Assembly (NCBI RefSeq): GCF_006968745.1
Contig: NZ_CP030118.1
Span: 3,298,654-3,362,653, forward strand
Length of the DNA stretch: 64,000 nucleotides
Source: Brasilonema sennae CENA114
GTDB lineage: Bacteria > Cyanobacteriota > Cyanobacteriia > Cyanobacteriales > Nostocaceae
Direction: 5' to 3'
In this document: positions 42,576 to 52,184 of the stretch, piece by piece
Numbering within the stretch: the first letter of the stretch is position 1
Layout: each line of letters begins with the position of its first letter
Notes under the pieces: model-generated
Seen by the model: only the letters and a program-made list of their open reading frames with translations
The model's database searches: none
What the model was told of the DNA's origin: nothing
Made by a program: the position numbers and the translations under genes

Positions 42576-44432
42576 TTAAGCTGGTTGTTCTTCGTTTTTG
42601 ACAGCTAAACGAGCTAAACCGAAACATAACACGGCATTAACGATGAGGAACATACGGGCTAAGATACCACTGCCCAATCCCCAAACTGCAGGATCTAAAA
42701 CTGCACTTACCGCTAAACACGCTGCTACACCTAGTGATGAACCGATGGCAAACCACTTCCATTTAGGATTTCCTAGCAAAAGCGCCATTAAGCCTAAGGG
42801 AATTAGTACGCTGGCAAACAGTGGGTTAAAAGCATCTGTTCCTTGAAGGGTATTGCCTAATTCAGGAATAGAACTGCCTAAGACACGGAAAGGCCATTGG
42901 GGAAGGTCAAAAATATAGATCCCCTTGAGAAAGAATAATCCAGAACTACCAGTGATCAATCCCCAAGACAAATTCCAACCCCAGCGGAACGGGAAGTAAA
43001 CCCGTAAAAACCAAGCGAGGAGATAGGAACCGACGACCATCAAAATCTTGGGTAACAGCGCTATAGCACCGCCATCAATCCAAAAACCGGGGTTGAGATA
43101 GCCGCTATCCCGTAGCCAACGGAAGAAGTCTTGGAAAGAAATTTGCCCTTGAGTGGCTAATTGCACTGCAGCTTCTGCGTTGAGTTGTCCAGCGCCATAG
43201 TAGTTCAAACTGTCATCTTGAACACTTCGTGCTGACTGCTTGAGGACTTCGAGGATTTGGTCTGGTTCTTTGACGCCAGAGGCTTTTACTAATGCAGCAA
43301 CACCAGCAACGTGGGGGGCTGCCATGCTTGTCCCCTGGAAGCCCATAAACACTCCAGTGCCTTTGTTATCCGGGTCGATGGTTTCTTGGAGAATCTTGCC
43401 TGCATCACTACCACCGGGGGCGGAGATGTCTACTCCGGCACCAAAGTTAGAATAGGGTGCGCGATCGCCATCTGGACCAAATGCCGAAACCCCAATAACA
43501 TGGGGATAACGTGCTGGGTAAGAAGCGGAGTTCTGATTTTCATTACCAGCAGCAGCAATGATGATGACTCCTTTTCTATGTGCATAATCAATTGCATCTT
43601 TCATCAGGTGACTTTCACCGCCACCGCCTAAGCTCATATTAATGACATCTGCACCGTTATCAGCAGCAAACTTAATCGCTGCTGCGATATCAGCAACAGT
43701 ACCACCGCCATACTCATTCAGAACTTTGAGAGGCATCAGCTTGGCTTCGTAGGCAATTCCAGCTACCCCATAGCTGTTGTTAGTCGATTGGGCAATCGTA
43801 CCAGCAACGTGAGTGCCATGTCCATTGTCGTCGTTGGCTTCTACTCTGTCGTGAACAAAGTCGTAACCGGGGACAAATTCTGTCTCTATGAGATCACGAA
43901 CGCGAGTGACGCCGCTATCAATCACTGCAACCGTAATGTCTTTGCCTTTGGTTTGAGTCCACGCGCCTTCAACATGAATATTGTGGAGATTCCACTGCTT
44001 GCTGTAATAGGGGTCGTTGGCACCTTTGAATGCTGGTTTTGCTTCGTCAGCCTCTTGTGAGGGATCTAATAATTCTCCCAGCCAAGTTGCTTTACCTGGT
44101 TTTGGAATTTTGTAGATATAATTTGGTTCAATAAAATCCATTGCTTGGGCAAGTGGCGACTTTTTCAATTCTTTGAGTCGCTGCTTATCCCCCTTGACGA
44201 TATAAACATTGTCCTTGGCGGAATATTGATTATCTAGTTCGGGAGTGACGTTGTACTGTTGAGCAATAGTTTGCAGGTCTTGCTGCAATACCTCTTTGGG
44301 AATATCTTCCCGAAAATTTAGGACTATTGTTTCAAACTCCCCTTTGGCTGCAAGTCCCTGAAAATTCATAAAATTAAACAAGGCAACGCTCAGCCCGATG
44401 ACAAATAAGCAAAATAATATTAACTTTCTCAT
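42576..44432 (-). CDS. S8 family serine peptidase (subtilase) with C-terminal membrane domain
   Basis: A 618-residue protease. A signal-like hydrophobic helix (residues 3-26) is followed by an inhibitor_I9-like prodomain (35-110). The catalytic triad is Asp172 (AVIDSGV), His205 (NGHGTHVAGT) and Ser369 (GTSMAAPHVAG), with Asn297 as the oxyanion residue. Residues 455-612 contain several hydrophobic helices (VVGSYLLAWFL, LITGSSGLFFL, VLIPLGLMALLLG, LGVAACLAVSAVL, MFLIVNAVLCFGL), which anchor it in the membrane. So it is probably exported with the protease domain outside. The target is unknown. Membrane-fused subtilases are a recognised cyanobacterial type. It is divergent from the gene at 44553. 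Confidence 0.92.
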   Translation of the reverse strand: MRKLILFCLFVIGLSVALFNFMNFQGLAAKGEFETIVLNFREDIPKEVLQQDLQTIAQQYNVTPELDNQYSAKDNVYIVKGDKQRLKELKKSPLAQAMDFIEPNYIYKIPKPGKATWLGELLDPSQEADEAKPAFKGANDPYYSKQWNLHNIHVEGAWTQTKGKDITVAVIDSGVTRVRDLIETEFVPGYDFVHDRVEANDDNGHGTHVAGTIAQSTNNSYGVAGIAYEAKLMPLKVLNEYGGGTVADIAAAIKFAADNGADVINMSLGGGGESHLMKDAIDYAHRKGVIIIAAAGNENQNSASYPARYPHVIGVSAFGPDGDRAPYSNFGAGVDISAPGGSDAGKILQETIDPDNKGTGVFMGFQGTSMAAPHVAGVAALVKASGVKEPDQILEVLKQSARSVQDDSLNYYGAGQLNAEAAVQLATQGQISFQDFFRWLRDSGYLNPGFWIDGGAIALLPKILMVVGSYLLAWFLRVYFPFRWGWNLSWGLITGSSGLFFLKGIYIFDLPQWPFRVLGSSIPELGNTLQGTDAFNPLFASVLIPLGLMALLLGNPKWKWFAIGSSLGVAACLAVSAVLDPAVWGLGSGILARMFLIVNAVLCFGLARLAVKNEEQPA

Positions 44433-44552
44433 TTCAAACCATTACCGCTTTTTGCCAGTTTGCTCACTACCATAACTCATACAAGCCCTTTGGTGGTGCA
44501 TCTGGCACTAAACTTAGGATTTTTATACAAACTGGAGGACAATTTTTCAAAG

Positions 44553-44975
44553 ATGGAACGTGGTCTTTTATGGTTACCCCTGTTATTCGCATTTTTTTGG
44601 TTGGCTTGGCAAGGTTCACAGGAGTATCAAAAGATAGAAGCATACCGTACTTGGGCGGAACAATTTGAACAAGCTAAGTATGATATTTACGCAGTTTTGG
44701 GTCACAAAGATAACAATATAACTTGGGGCAAACCAACGCCAAAAGGTCCAATCAAGTTAGAATCATTTTCTTTGCTTGATGTGCAAAGCATCACCCTTTT
44801 GGTAGACTCAAAACAAGTAGAAGTAGAAAAACCACCCGAAAAAGGTCGTACTATTGAGTTGGAATTTTTATTTTCCGAACCAGACAAAACAGTACGTGTT
44901 CCTTTTACAGAGATTCCTTTAGCCGCAGAATGGGGTAAATATTTGCAAAGTCAATTGCAAAGCCTTGAAAGTTAA
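44553..44975 (+). CDS. Conserved hypothetical protein with N-terminal membrane anchor
   Basis: A 140-residue protein from ATG 44553, chosen because GGAGG lies 14 bases upstream and the first residues (MERGLLWLPLLFAFFWLAWQG) form a membrane helix or signal anchor. A longer frame from 44460 would add 31 residues reading out of the divergent promoter region. The remainder is soluble, with strands (SFSLLDVQSITLLVDSKQV, RTIELEFLFSE, VRVPFTEIPLAAEWGKYLQSQL). No family is recognised. It is divergent from the subtilase and precedes thiD. Confidence 0.65.
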   Translation: MERGLLWLPLLFAFFWLAWQGSQEYQKIEAYRTWAEQFEQAKYDIYAVLGHKDNNITWGKPTPKGPIKLESFSLLDVQSITLLVDSKQVEVEKPPEKGRTIELEFLFSEPDKTVRVPFTEIPLAAEWGKYLQSQLQSLES

Positions 44976-45081
44976 AAGTCTAAACTTAAAAACCAAGAAC
45001 AACCACCATTAACACCAGATGGGGAAGTGAGGGAAGTTTCCTTCCCTCCCTCCCTCCCTCTCTCCCTTTCTCCCCTTACCT
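44976..45081. repeat. Low-complexity GGGAAG/CTCCCT tract
   Basis: Tract of CCCTCC repeats (45040-45075) preceded by a partly complementary GGGAAGTGAGGGAAG, so it can fold. This is a common cyanobacterial intergenic filler, here directly before thiD. Confidence 0.45.
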
Positions 45082-45903
45082 ATGAACTCCCAAACAACAT
45101 CCACGGTGCCCGTTGCTTTAACTATCGCCGGATCTGACAGCGGTGGCGGTGCGGGTATTCAAGCAGATTTACGCACTTTTGCCTTTCACTGCGTTCACGG
45201 AACAAGCGCTATCACCTGCGTGACAGCACAAAATACTTTGGGGGTGATGCGGGTTGATCCTATACCACCAGAGGCTGTTGTGGCACAAATTCGCGCCGTG
45301 TATGAAGATATAGGCGTCCAAGCGGTCAAAACGGGAATGCTAATTAACAAGGAAATTATTACCGCTGTAGCTGAACAGGTGGAGGCTTTACAAATTCAAA
45401 ACTTAGTCGTCGATCCAGTGATGGTTTCTCGCACAGGGGCACAATTACTAGATAATGATGCTGTGAACACTCTGCGTCATTTGCTCATTCCTAAGGCTGC
45501 TATTGTGACACCAAATCGCTATGAAGCCCAGATTTTAAGCAGTTTACCAATTAATTCACTAGATGATATGAGAGCAGCAGCTCAAATGATTCACAGGAAT
45601 GTACGGGCAAAGGCTGTTTTAGTCAAGGGTGGAGGTATGCAAGGGAATTTGCGTGGTGTTGATATTTGGTTCGACGGACATAAGATGGAAACTTTGACAA
45701 CAAAACACGTAGAAACAAAAAATTCTCACGGTACTGGTTGTACTCTGTCTGCGGCGATCGCCGCCCATCTTGCACTTGGAAGCGACTTGATAACAGCAGT
45801 ACGACAGGCAAAGGAGTATGTCACCTCAGCCCTTTCTTACGCTTTAGATATTGGCAAAGGACAAGGTCCTGTGGGACACTTCTTTCCATTATTGAATAAG
45901 TAA
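45082..45903 (+). CDS. thiD: Bifunctional hydroxymethylpyrimidine kinase/phosphomethylpyrimidine kinase
   Basis: A 273-residue ribokinase-family enzyme of thiamine synthesis making HMP diphosphate. Signatures: LTIAGSDSGGGAGIQADLRTF at the start, CVTAQNTLGV, VVDPVMVSRTGAQLL, TPNRYEAQIL, VLVKGGG and the anion-hole and catalytic GTGC in NSHGTGCTLSAAIAAHL. Length is standard. No TPP riboswitch is recognised in the short upstream region. Confidence 0.95.
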   Translation: MNSQTTSTVPVALTIAGSDSGGGAGIQADLRTFAFHCVHGTSAITCVTAQNTLGVMRVDPIPPEAVVAQIRAVYEDIGVQAVKTGMLINKEIITAVAEQVEALQIQNLVVDPVMVSRTGAQLLDNDAVNTLRHLLIPKAAIVTPNRYEAQILSSLPINSLDDMRAAAQMIHRNVRAKAVLVKGGGMQGNLRGVDIWFDGHKMETLTTKHVETKNSHGTGCTLSAAIAAHLALGSDLITAVRQAKEYVTSALSYALDIGKGQGPVGHFFPLLNK

Positions 45904-46167
45904 GGGAGTTACAAAGTAAGGAATGACAGAAGTTGCAAAATCGTTTAAACTTCTTTTTTACCAACATTCCTTTTTAAGTTCATACTTTACAAATTTATAT
46001 TCGATTTTTGATAAACTTGTATCTTTCTCCTCTTAAATTGTAAATTAATCATTTTTAGCTTCAAGAATATCTTTCTATTATTCTTGGGCATACTTTCACC
46101 AGACTAATTGTCTCTGGTAGCAAATTCGCTTAACTGACTGACATTAAATTTTGGTTGAAATTTACCA

Positions 46168-46758
46168 ATGCGAACAATCTCAAATTCAGTTCACAGCAAT
46201 ACACCAACAGGAAATACACAAGTCTATTCTCCCTCTGTACCGCTTTCTGTCTATCGGGACTTGGCAACAGAGTTGCAAACTGTCCAAGGAAAGTTAGACA
46301 CTCTCAATGCTCATAATCAACAAGTCGTAAAAGAAAATCAATTACTTCGGCAAGAAATTACCAAAGCTGTTGAGTCTGTTTCGCGCTTGCAAAAACTGGT
46401 TGATTCACAAGCCAAGATTAATTTTTCTCAAGCTTACCAAGCATCTTCTGATTCTAGAACCCAAACAAAACCACCTATTACTGAAGTAGGTTCTAAAGAG
46501 CAAGTTTCGCATCCGCGTGCTTTTTATCCAGAAAATTTCCAGACACCTGTTTTTTCCCAAAAAATAGAAATTCCAAGTTCCATTCCAGAACCAGTGTTTA
46601 TAGAAGAACAGCAAGTTAGCTATGATTCTTACAGGGAATCAGAGCCTTTACGAATTAAGGGCTGGTGGTTAATAATAGGTATCTTGTTCATTATTGCTCT
46701 TGGTTTTAGTGCTGGGTATTTGGTTGTACGCCCTTTACTTCAAAGTCATAGTCGTTAA
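46168..46758 (+). CDS. Conserved hypothetical protein, coiled coil and C-terminal anchor
   Basis: A 196-residue protein. Residues 28-80 form a heptad-rich coiled coil (VYRDLATELQTVQGKLDTLNAHNQQVVKENQLLRQEI). A disordered middle follows, then a basic GWW and a single transmembrane helix at about 170-190 (LIIGILFIIALGFSAGYLVV). It would be a tail-anchored protein with the coiled coil in the cytoplasm. No enzymatic motif. It lies 520 bases upstream of glnB but a MITE-like element separates them, so co-transcription is not assured. Confidence 0.7.
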   Translation: MRTISNSVHSNTPTGNTQVYSPSVPLSVYRDLATELQTVQGKLDTLNAHNQQVVKENQLLRQEITKAVESVSRLQKLVDSQAKINFSQAYQASSDSRTQTKPPITEVGSKEQVSHPRAFYPENFQTPVFSQKIEIPSSIPEPVFIEEQQVSYDSYRESEPLRIKGWWLIIGILFIIALGFSAGYLVVRPLLQSHSR

Positions 46759-47620
<862 letters not shown>

Positions 47621-47775
47621 CAGTTATCAGTTATCAGTTATCAGTACTTATTGCTCAAAAATAACGGATAACTGTTCAGCGTTCACTCGTTTCATAGTTA
47701 GAAGTTAGTGGTTAGTCGTTAGTCGTTTATAGTGAAATAAAATTCAACCAACAACTAACAACTAACAACTAACAG
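47621..47775. repeat. Short tandem heptamer repeats (STRR) after glnB
   Basis: Tandem CAGTTAT units at 47621-47645 and CAACTAA units at about 47750-47775, with GTTAGTC-like units between. Heptanucleotide tandem repeats are a hallmark of filamentous Nostocales. They fill the space between the convergent glnB and rdgB genes. Confidence 0.75.
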
Positions 47776-48353
47776 TCAGTGTTATTTAAATGAGGCAACT
47801 TTTGAAGTAAAGATGCAAAAGCTTTGCCTCTATGGCTAACTGAACGCTTTAACTCTGGCGTCATCTCAGCAAATGTCAATTGCTTTTGTTGAACGTAAAA
47901 AATTGGATCATAGCCGAAACCGCCATTTCCACGAGGCCTGTAGAGGATTTCACCACGACAAACCCCTTCTGATTGTAAAGCGATTGTACCATCTGGACGA
48001 GCGATCGCCACAACACAAGCAAATTGAGCTTGCCGATTTGGTGTGTCGCCTAATTCCCGCAACACTCTGGCAATTCGCTCTTCATCAGTTTTGCCATAAC
48101 GTGCAGAATAGACTCCTGGTGCACCATCAAGGGCATCCACTTGTAAGCCAGAATCATCAGCGATCGCCCAGTTTCCTGTTGCAAGTGCTACTTGGGATGC
48201 TTTTAAGCAGGCATTAGCACTAAAGGTATCTCCTGTTTCCTCGATTTCCAATTCTTCAGGCTTGAGAGTTAAGTCCCAACCAGAATCAGTTAGGTAAGCT
48301 TGCATTTCTTTCAACTTACCTGGATTTCCTGTCGCTACTACGAGTAATGTCAT
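47769..48353 (-). CDS. rdgB: XTP/dITP diphosphatase (RdgB/HAM1 family)
   Basis: A 194-residue house-cleaning pyrophosphatase that removes non-canonical purine nucleotides. Signatures: VATGNPGKLKEM at the start, EETGDTFSANACLKA, ADDSGLQVDALDGAPGVYSARYG with the catalytic Asp, GFGYDPIF, and the C-terminal SVSHRGKAF. Full length. The end overlaps the STRR repeat region. It has a phosphohexomutase gene upstream on the same strand, 62 bases away with heptamer repeats between. Confidence 0.95.
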   Translation of the reverse strand: MTLLVVATGNPGKLKEMQAYLTDSGWDLTLKPEELEIEETGDTFSANACLKASQVALATGNWAIADDSGLQVDALDGAPGVYSARYGKTDEERIARVLRELGDTPNRQAQFACVVAIARPDGTIALQSEGVCRGEILYRPRGNGGFGYDPIFYVQQKQLTFAEMTPELKRSVSHRGKAFASLLQKLPHLNNTDC

Positions 48354-48357
48354 AAGT

Positions 48358-48392
48358 CAGTTAACAGTTAACAGTTAACAGTTAACAGTGAT
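48358..48392. repeat. CAGTTAA heptamer tandem repeat
   Basis: About four copies of the 7-bp unit CAGTTAA, ending in the palindrome AGTGATCACT. It separates rdgB from the phosphohexomutase gene. Confidence 0.65.
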
Positions 48393-48414
48393 CACTGACT
48401 TATGACAACTGATA

Positions 48415-49851
48415 TTACTCTGCCCAGTCTTTTGCCCAAGCTAGAGTTTGATGTACTTGTTGAAGTGTGGGGGCTTCGCAGTACAGGCGTAAAACGGGTT
48501 CGGTACCGCTAAAACGAATCATTAACCAACTGTTGTCGGCTAAGCGGAATTTGTAGCCATCAATTGTCTGGCAATCAATGACTGGTTGTCCAGCTATTTG
48601 TGTTAAAGGTTGGGTTTGCAGTTGTTGCAAAAGACGCGATCGCACTTCCATGCTGGCAAGGGGTAAATCGATGCGATCATATGCGGAGGTAAAATCTGTT
48701 TGTTGTTGTAAATGGCGATAGTAATCACCTAAATCTAGCCCAGATTCCACGATCGCTTCTAGCACGTACAATGCTGATAAAAGTGCATCGCGTTCAGGTA
48801 TATGGCTTCCGTACCCAATTCCTCCCGATTCTTCGCCACCCAACAAAACTTGTGCTTCTAACATTCTGTCAGCAATGTATTTATAACCGACGGCTGTTTC
48901 AAACACTGACAAGTTGTGGAGTGCTGCTAGGCGGGGAATCAAGTCAGAACCACTCACAGTTTTGACTATTTCGCCTTTGAAATCGCGGCGTAGGGTTAAG
49001 TGGTCGATTAATATTGGGATTAAGATTTGTGAACTTAGGAAATTGCTGTCTCCATCAACAGCGGCAATCCGATCGCTGTCTCCATCAAACACCAACCCTA
49101 CCGCTAAACCTCCTGGATTCGTCTTTTGGTGATTTTGCATCACCTCAAACAGATGCGAAAGGTATTTGGGTAGTGGTTCTGGTGCGCCGCCACCAAACAG
49201 GGGATCACGATTGCTGTTAATTTCTTTGATCTCATTGCCAAGTAGCATTGCCAATCCACCAGCAGCCGCGCCATGCATCACATCGGCAAATACTGTGAGT
49301 TTGCCTGCAGCTATAGCATCGCGGATTTTTGCAATTTTGACTTTACCTTCGAGTGCTTGACAATAACTGCCCCAGGGGTTGAACTTCTCTATTTTGCCTG
49401 GAGTTGATGCGGGTGGTAGTTCGTCTGATAAAAGTGCTTCTATCTGCTTGGTAACTTCTGGCGGTGCAGAACCACCAAAAGCACTTTTGACTTTTAATCC
49501 CAAATATTTGCCTGGATTATGACTCGCGGTAATTACGAGTGCACCCAAAGCATTTTGTTCCTTCGCCGCCCAACTAAAAGCTGGAGTTGGGGCATAAGTA
49601 TCCGTGAGTAGTACATCAAATCCAGCAGCACAGACAACATCCGCAACTTTATGAGCAAAATCTTCTGCCATAAACCGTCGGTCGTGTCCGACAATAATTG
49701 TACGGTTACCTGTTATTTTCCCGTATGTATCAAGTAAAACTTTTGCGGCAAGTGGCGCAACTAAGGCTACACGCTCAAAGGTGAACTCATCGGCAATGAC
49801 GCCCCGCCAACCGTCTGTACCAAATTTGACTACGTTAGCTGCTACTGACAT
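48415..49851 (-). CDS. Phosphoglucomutase/phosphomannomutase family protein
   Basis: A 478-residue alpha-D-phosphohexomutase. The active-site Ser110 is in VITASHNPGKY. The metal loop is DGDSDR near 256. The sugar-binding loop is GGEESGGIG, and the phosphate-binding C-terminal loop is RFSGTEPVLRLY. All four domains of the family are present. Whether it favours glucose or mannose phosphate cannot be told. It could supply sugar nucleotides or glycogen metabolism. An rdgB gene follows on the same strand. Confidence 0.93.
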   Translation of the reverse strand: MSVAANVVKFGTDGWRGVIADEFTFERVALVAPLAAKVLLDTYGKITGNRTIIVGHDRRFMAEDFAHKVADVVCAAGFDVLLTDTYAPTPAFSWAAKEQNALGALVITASHNPGKYLGLKVKSAFGGSAPPEVTKQIEALLSDELPPASTPGKIEKFNPWGSYCQALEGKVKIAKIRDAIAAGKLTVFADVMHGAAAGGLAMLLGNEIKEINSNRDPLFGGGAPEPLPKYLSHLFEVMQNHQKTNPGGLAVGLVFDGDSDRIAAVDGDSNFLSSQILIPILIDHLTLRRDFKGEIVKTVSGSDLIPRLAALHNLSVFETAVGYKYIADRMLEAQVLLGGEESGGIGYGSHIPERDALLSALYVLEAIVESGLDLGDYYRHLQQQTDFTSAYDRIDLPLASMEVRSRLLQQLQTQPLTQIAGQPVIDCQTIDGYKFRLADNSWLMIRFSGTEPVLRLYCEAPTLQQVHQTLAWAKDWAE

Positions 49852-49986
49852 TGAGGTATCCCTACTTTCTAACAGTGGATTCTAGCATTCACACAGGGCA
49901 CCCGGTAACAAGACTTTTAGTATAAAAAGTGCAATAGTAATTATGATACTATTGATGACACAGAAAGAACTAAATGTGTTCCTAAC

Positions 49987-50946
49987 TCATTCAAAGTTTG
50001 CAAACTTATCTGTTGCCGAAATCAAAGCGCTGAGAATTCCTGGTTCACTCATTGAATGTCCAGCATCCGGGACAACAACAAATTCAGCTTCTTCCCAAGC
50101 ACGATGTAATTCCCAAGCCGAGATCATCGGACAAACAACATCGTAACGTCCCTGAACAATCACAGCAGGAATATGGCGGATGCGCTCAACATTTGAAAGT
50201 AATTGATTTTCTGATTCAAAAAATCCTTTATTAATAAAATAATGACATTCAATTCGTGCAAATGCTTCTGCAAACTCATTTGTGGCAAATTTTTGCATCA
50301 GTTCAATGTCTAGAAACAATCGACTTGTACTCGCTTCCCAAATTGACCAAGCACGGGCTGCTTCCAACCGAGTTTGTGCATCTGAACTGGTTAAGCGTTT
50401 GTAGTAAGCTGTGAGCAGATCTTTACGTTCTGTAGGCTCAATTGGTTTGAGATATTCTTCCCAAGCATCAGGAAAAATATAACTAGCTCCCTCTTGATAG
50501 AACCATTGCAATTCTTTATGCCTTAACATAAATATGCCGCGTAAAATGAGTCCTGTGCATCGAGAGGGATGAGTTTGACTGTAAGCTAATGCTAGAGTGC
50601 TTCCCCAACTTCCACCGAAGACAACCCACTTTTCTATACCCAAATGCGATCGCAGCTTTTCAATATCACTAACCAAGTCCCAAGTGGTGTTCTCCCGTAG
50701 TTCTGCATGAGGGGTACTTTGACCACAACCACGTTGGTCAAACATTACAAGACGCCATTTTTCTGGATTGAAATATTGTCGATAAAACGGCGGACATCCA
50801 CCTCCAGGTCCTCCATGTAGCAAAACAATTGGTTTGCCATGTGGGTTGCCTGACTCTTCAAAATGAATGGTGTGCAGGTCAGAAACCTTTAACTTGCCTT
50901 GTTTGTAAGGTTCGATGGGTGGGTAAAGTTTTTGAATTCTTTGCAT
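49987..50946 (-). CDS. pip: Prolyl (proline imino-) aminopeptidase
   Basis: A 319-residue alpha/beta hydrolase removing N-terminal proline from peptides. The S33 signatures are HGGPGGGCPPFYRQYFNPEKW and the nucleophile Ser113 in FGGSWGSTLALAY. The acid is Asp in GRYDVVCP and the base His in VPDAGHSM. No signal peptide. Its first ~43 codons and upstream region are copied at 51711-51840. It is divergent from the lamin-tail gene, with 108 bases between starts. Confidence 0.94.
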   Translation of the reverse strand: MQRIQKLYPPIEPYKQGKLKVSDLHTIHFEESGNPHGKPIVLLHGGPGGGCPPFYRQYFNPEKWRLVMFDQRGCGQSTPHAELRENTTWDLVSDIEKLRSHLGIEKWVVFGGSWGSTLALAYSQTHPSRCTGLILRGIFMLRHKELQWFYQEGASYIFPDAWEEYLKPIEPTERKDLLTAYYKRLTSSDAQTRLEAARAWSIWEASTSRLFLDIELMQKFATNEFAEAFARIECHYFINKGFFESENQLLSNVERIRHIPAVIVQGRYDVVCPMISAWELHRAWEEAEFVVVPDAGHSMSEPGILSALISATDKFANFE

Positions 50947-51150
50947 TTGACCGCCTAAATTATGGGACTAGTATATTAAATTACTTTAATTTTGGAGAAT
51001 TTTCATACTAGATCTCATGATCTATGCTGAACACAGGGAGTAAGCAAGGATTTTATGAAAAAACTTTTCTCACAGATGGCTGTTGCCATTGTTGCTTTGG
51101 TTTTGTGCTTCACAACAGTACTAGGCTTGCCGACTAGGGCTGAGGCTAGC
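50816..51150. repeat. Direct repeat, copy A (pip start to lamin-tail signal peptide)
   Basis: About 335 bp covering the first codons of pip, the divergent promoter region and the first ~32 codons of the lamin-tail gene. It is repeated at 51711-52044 with only a few changes; the offset is 894-895 bp. This copy belongs to the intact genes. Confidence 0.85.
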
Positions 51151-51591
51151 GTCAATACTAGTCCACGGGGAGTAGTGATTAAAGACATTTTCTATAAAGG
51201 GGTCGTAAAACAAACAGAATCAGATGAATATGTTGAAATTACCAATCAGGGACTAGCAAAAGTAGATCTATCAGCGTGGCGACTCAATAGTGACGATGGT
51301 CGGCAAAACTTTTATTTTCCCAAAGAAACGCTACTGACACCAGGAAAAAGTTTGCGAGTGTATACCAATGAGATACACCCACAAACCGGGGGTTTCAGTT
51401 TTGGCATCAAGCGAGCAGTTTGGAACAATAAAGGGAGTGTGGGGCTACTGTATGATGCACAAGGAAATCTGGTGGATAGCTTCAGCTATGGTAATAAGAA
51501 AACCGAAAAAGCAACTGTTGTCTCAAAGCAGCCACAAACACCACAAAGTAGCCCTGCTAAGTGGTTAACACAAAACAATAAAAATTCATAA
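51055..51591 (+). CDS. Exported lamin-tail-domain (LTD) protein
   Basis: A 178-residue protein. Residues 1-32 form a Sec signal (KKLFSQMAVAIVALVLCFTTVLG, cleavage after RAEA). Residues 38-145 fit the lamin tail beta-sandwich: VVIKDIFYKG, ESDEYVEITNQGLAKVDLSAWRL, YFPKETLLTPGKSLRVYT, and the NLVDSFSYG end. LTD proteins in bacteria are extracellular or surface-bound and of unknown function. The C-terminus is Gln/Pro/Ser-rich. The ribosome site is AGCAAGGATTTT before the ATG. A strong terminator follows. Its 5' part is duplicated at 51949. Confidence 0.87.
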   Translation: MKKLFSQMAVAIVALVLCFTTVLGLPTRAEASVNTSPRGVVIKDIFYKGVVKQTESDEYVEITNQGLAKVDLSAWRLNSDDGRQNFYFPKETLLTPGKSLRVYTNEIHPQTGGFSFGIKRAVWNNKGSVGLLYDAQGNLVDSFSYGNKKTEKATVVSKQPQTPQSSPAKWLTQNNKNS

Positions 51592-51595
51592 ATAT

Positions 51596-51634
51596 AAAAC
51601 CTCCTTAAGAGAATTCTCATTAAGGAGGTTTTAT
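51596..51634 (+). terminator. Terminator hairpin after the lamin-tail gene
   Basis: Arms AAAACCTCCTTAA (51596-51608) and TTAAGGAGGTTTT (51620-51632) with a self-complementary GAGAATTCTC centre. It begins five bases after the stop. The hairpin is very stable and ends in a short T-run. Confidence 0.85.
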
Positions 51635-51710
51635 ACCAGTCAAACAGATTAACAGCCTGAAATGTCCTTAGAAATCATCCAGAAGCTGTCAGCATATCTT
51701 TACGTTCTGT

Positions 51711-51840
51711 GTAGCAAAACCATTGGTTTGCCATGTGGGTTGCCTGACTCTTCAAAATGAATGGTGTGCAGCTCAGAAAGCTTTAACTTGCCTTGTTTGT
51801 AAGGTTCGATGGGTGGGTAAAGTTTTTGAATTCTTTGCAT
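51711..51840 (-). pseudogene. Fragment of pip (first ~43 codons)
   Basis: Same start codon context and N-terminal codons as pip at 50946, beginning at 51840 and running to the repeat edge at 51711, where the match ends. No catalytic residues are included. It may still be transcribed from the copied promoter. Confidence 0.7.
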
Positions 51841-52044
51841 TTGACCGCCTAAATTATGAGACTAGTATATTAAATTACTTTAATTTTGGAGAATTTTCAT
51901 ACTAGATCTCATGATCTATGCTGAATACAGGGAGTAAGCAAGGATTTTATGAAAAAACTTTTCTCACAGATGGCTGTTGCCATTGTTGCTTTGGTTTTGT
52001 GCTTCACAACAGTACTAGGCTTGCCGACTAGGGCTGAGGCGAGC
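51711..52044. repeat. Direct repeat, copy B
   Basis: Near-identical copy of 50816-51150, inserted downstream of the intact lamin-tail gene. It contains a promoter-and-start region in both directions but no complete gene. Confidence 0.85.
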
Positions 52045-52059
52045 CTTAGTTTTTGTTAA
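51949..52059 (+). pseudogene. Orphan signal peptide from the lamin-tail gene
   Basis: A 36-codon frame: the complete 32-residue signal region of the lamin-tail protein (to RAEA), then SLSFC and a stop at 52057-52059. The ribosome site is also copied. If expressed it gives a signal peptide with no cargo. Confidence 0.65.
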
Positions 52060-52184
52060 TTCGTCTAGCGGGTTCCGACTGGGAAAAAGTCTTGACTTTT
52101 TTTGTCCCAAATTTAGCGCTCACGGTTACTCGTTCTATTAAGGCTGGCTCATTCCCTAGCCCCAACACATTGTCAACAGAGAAA

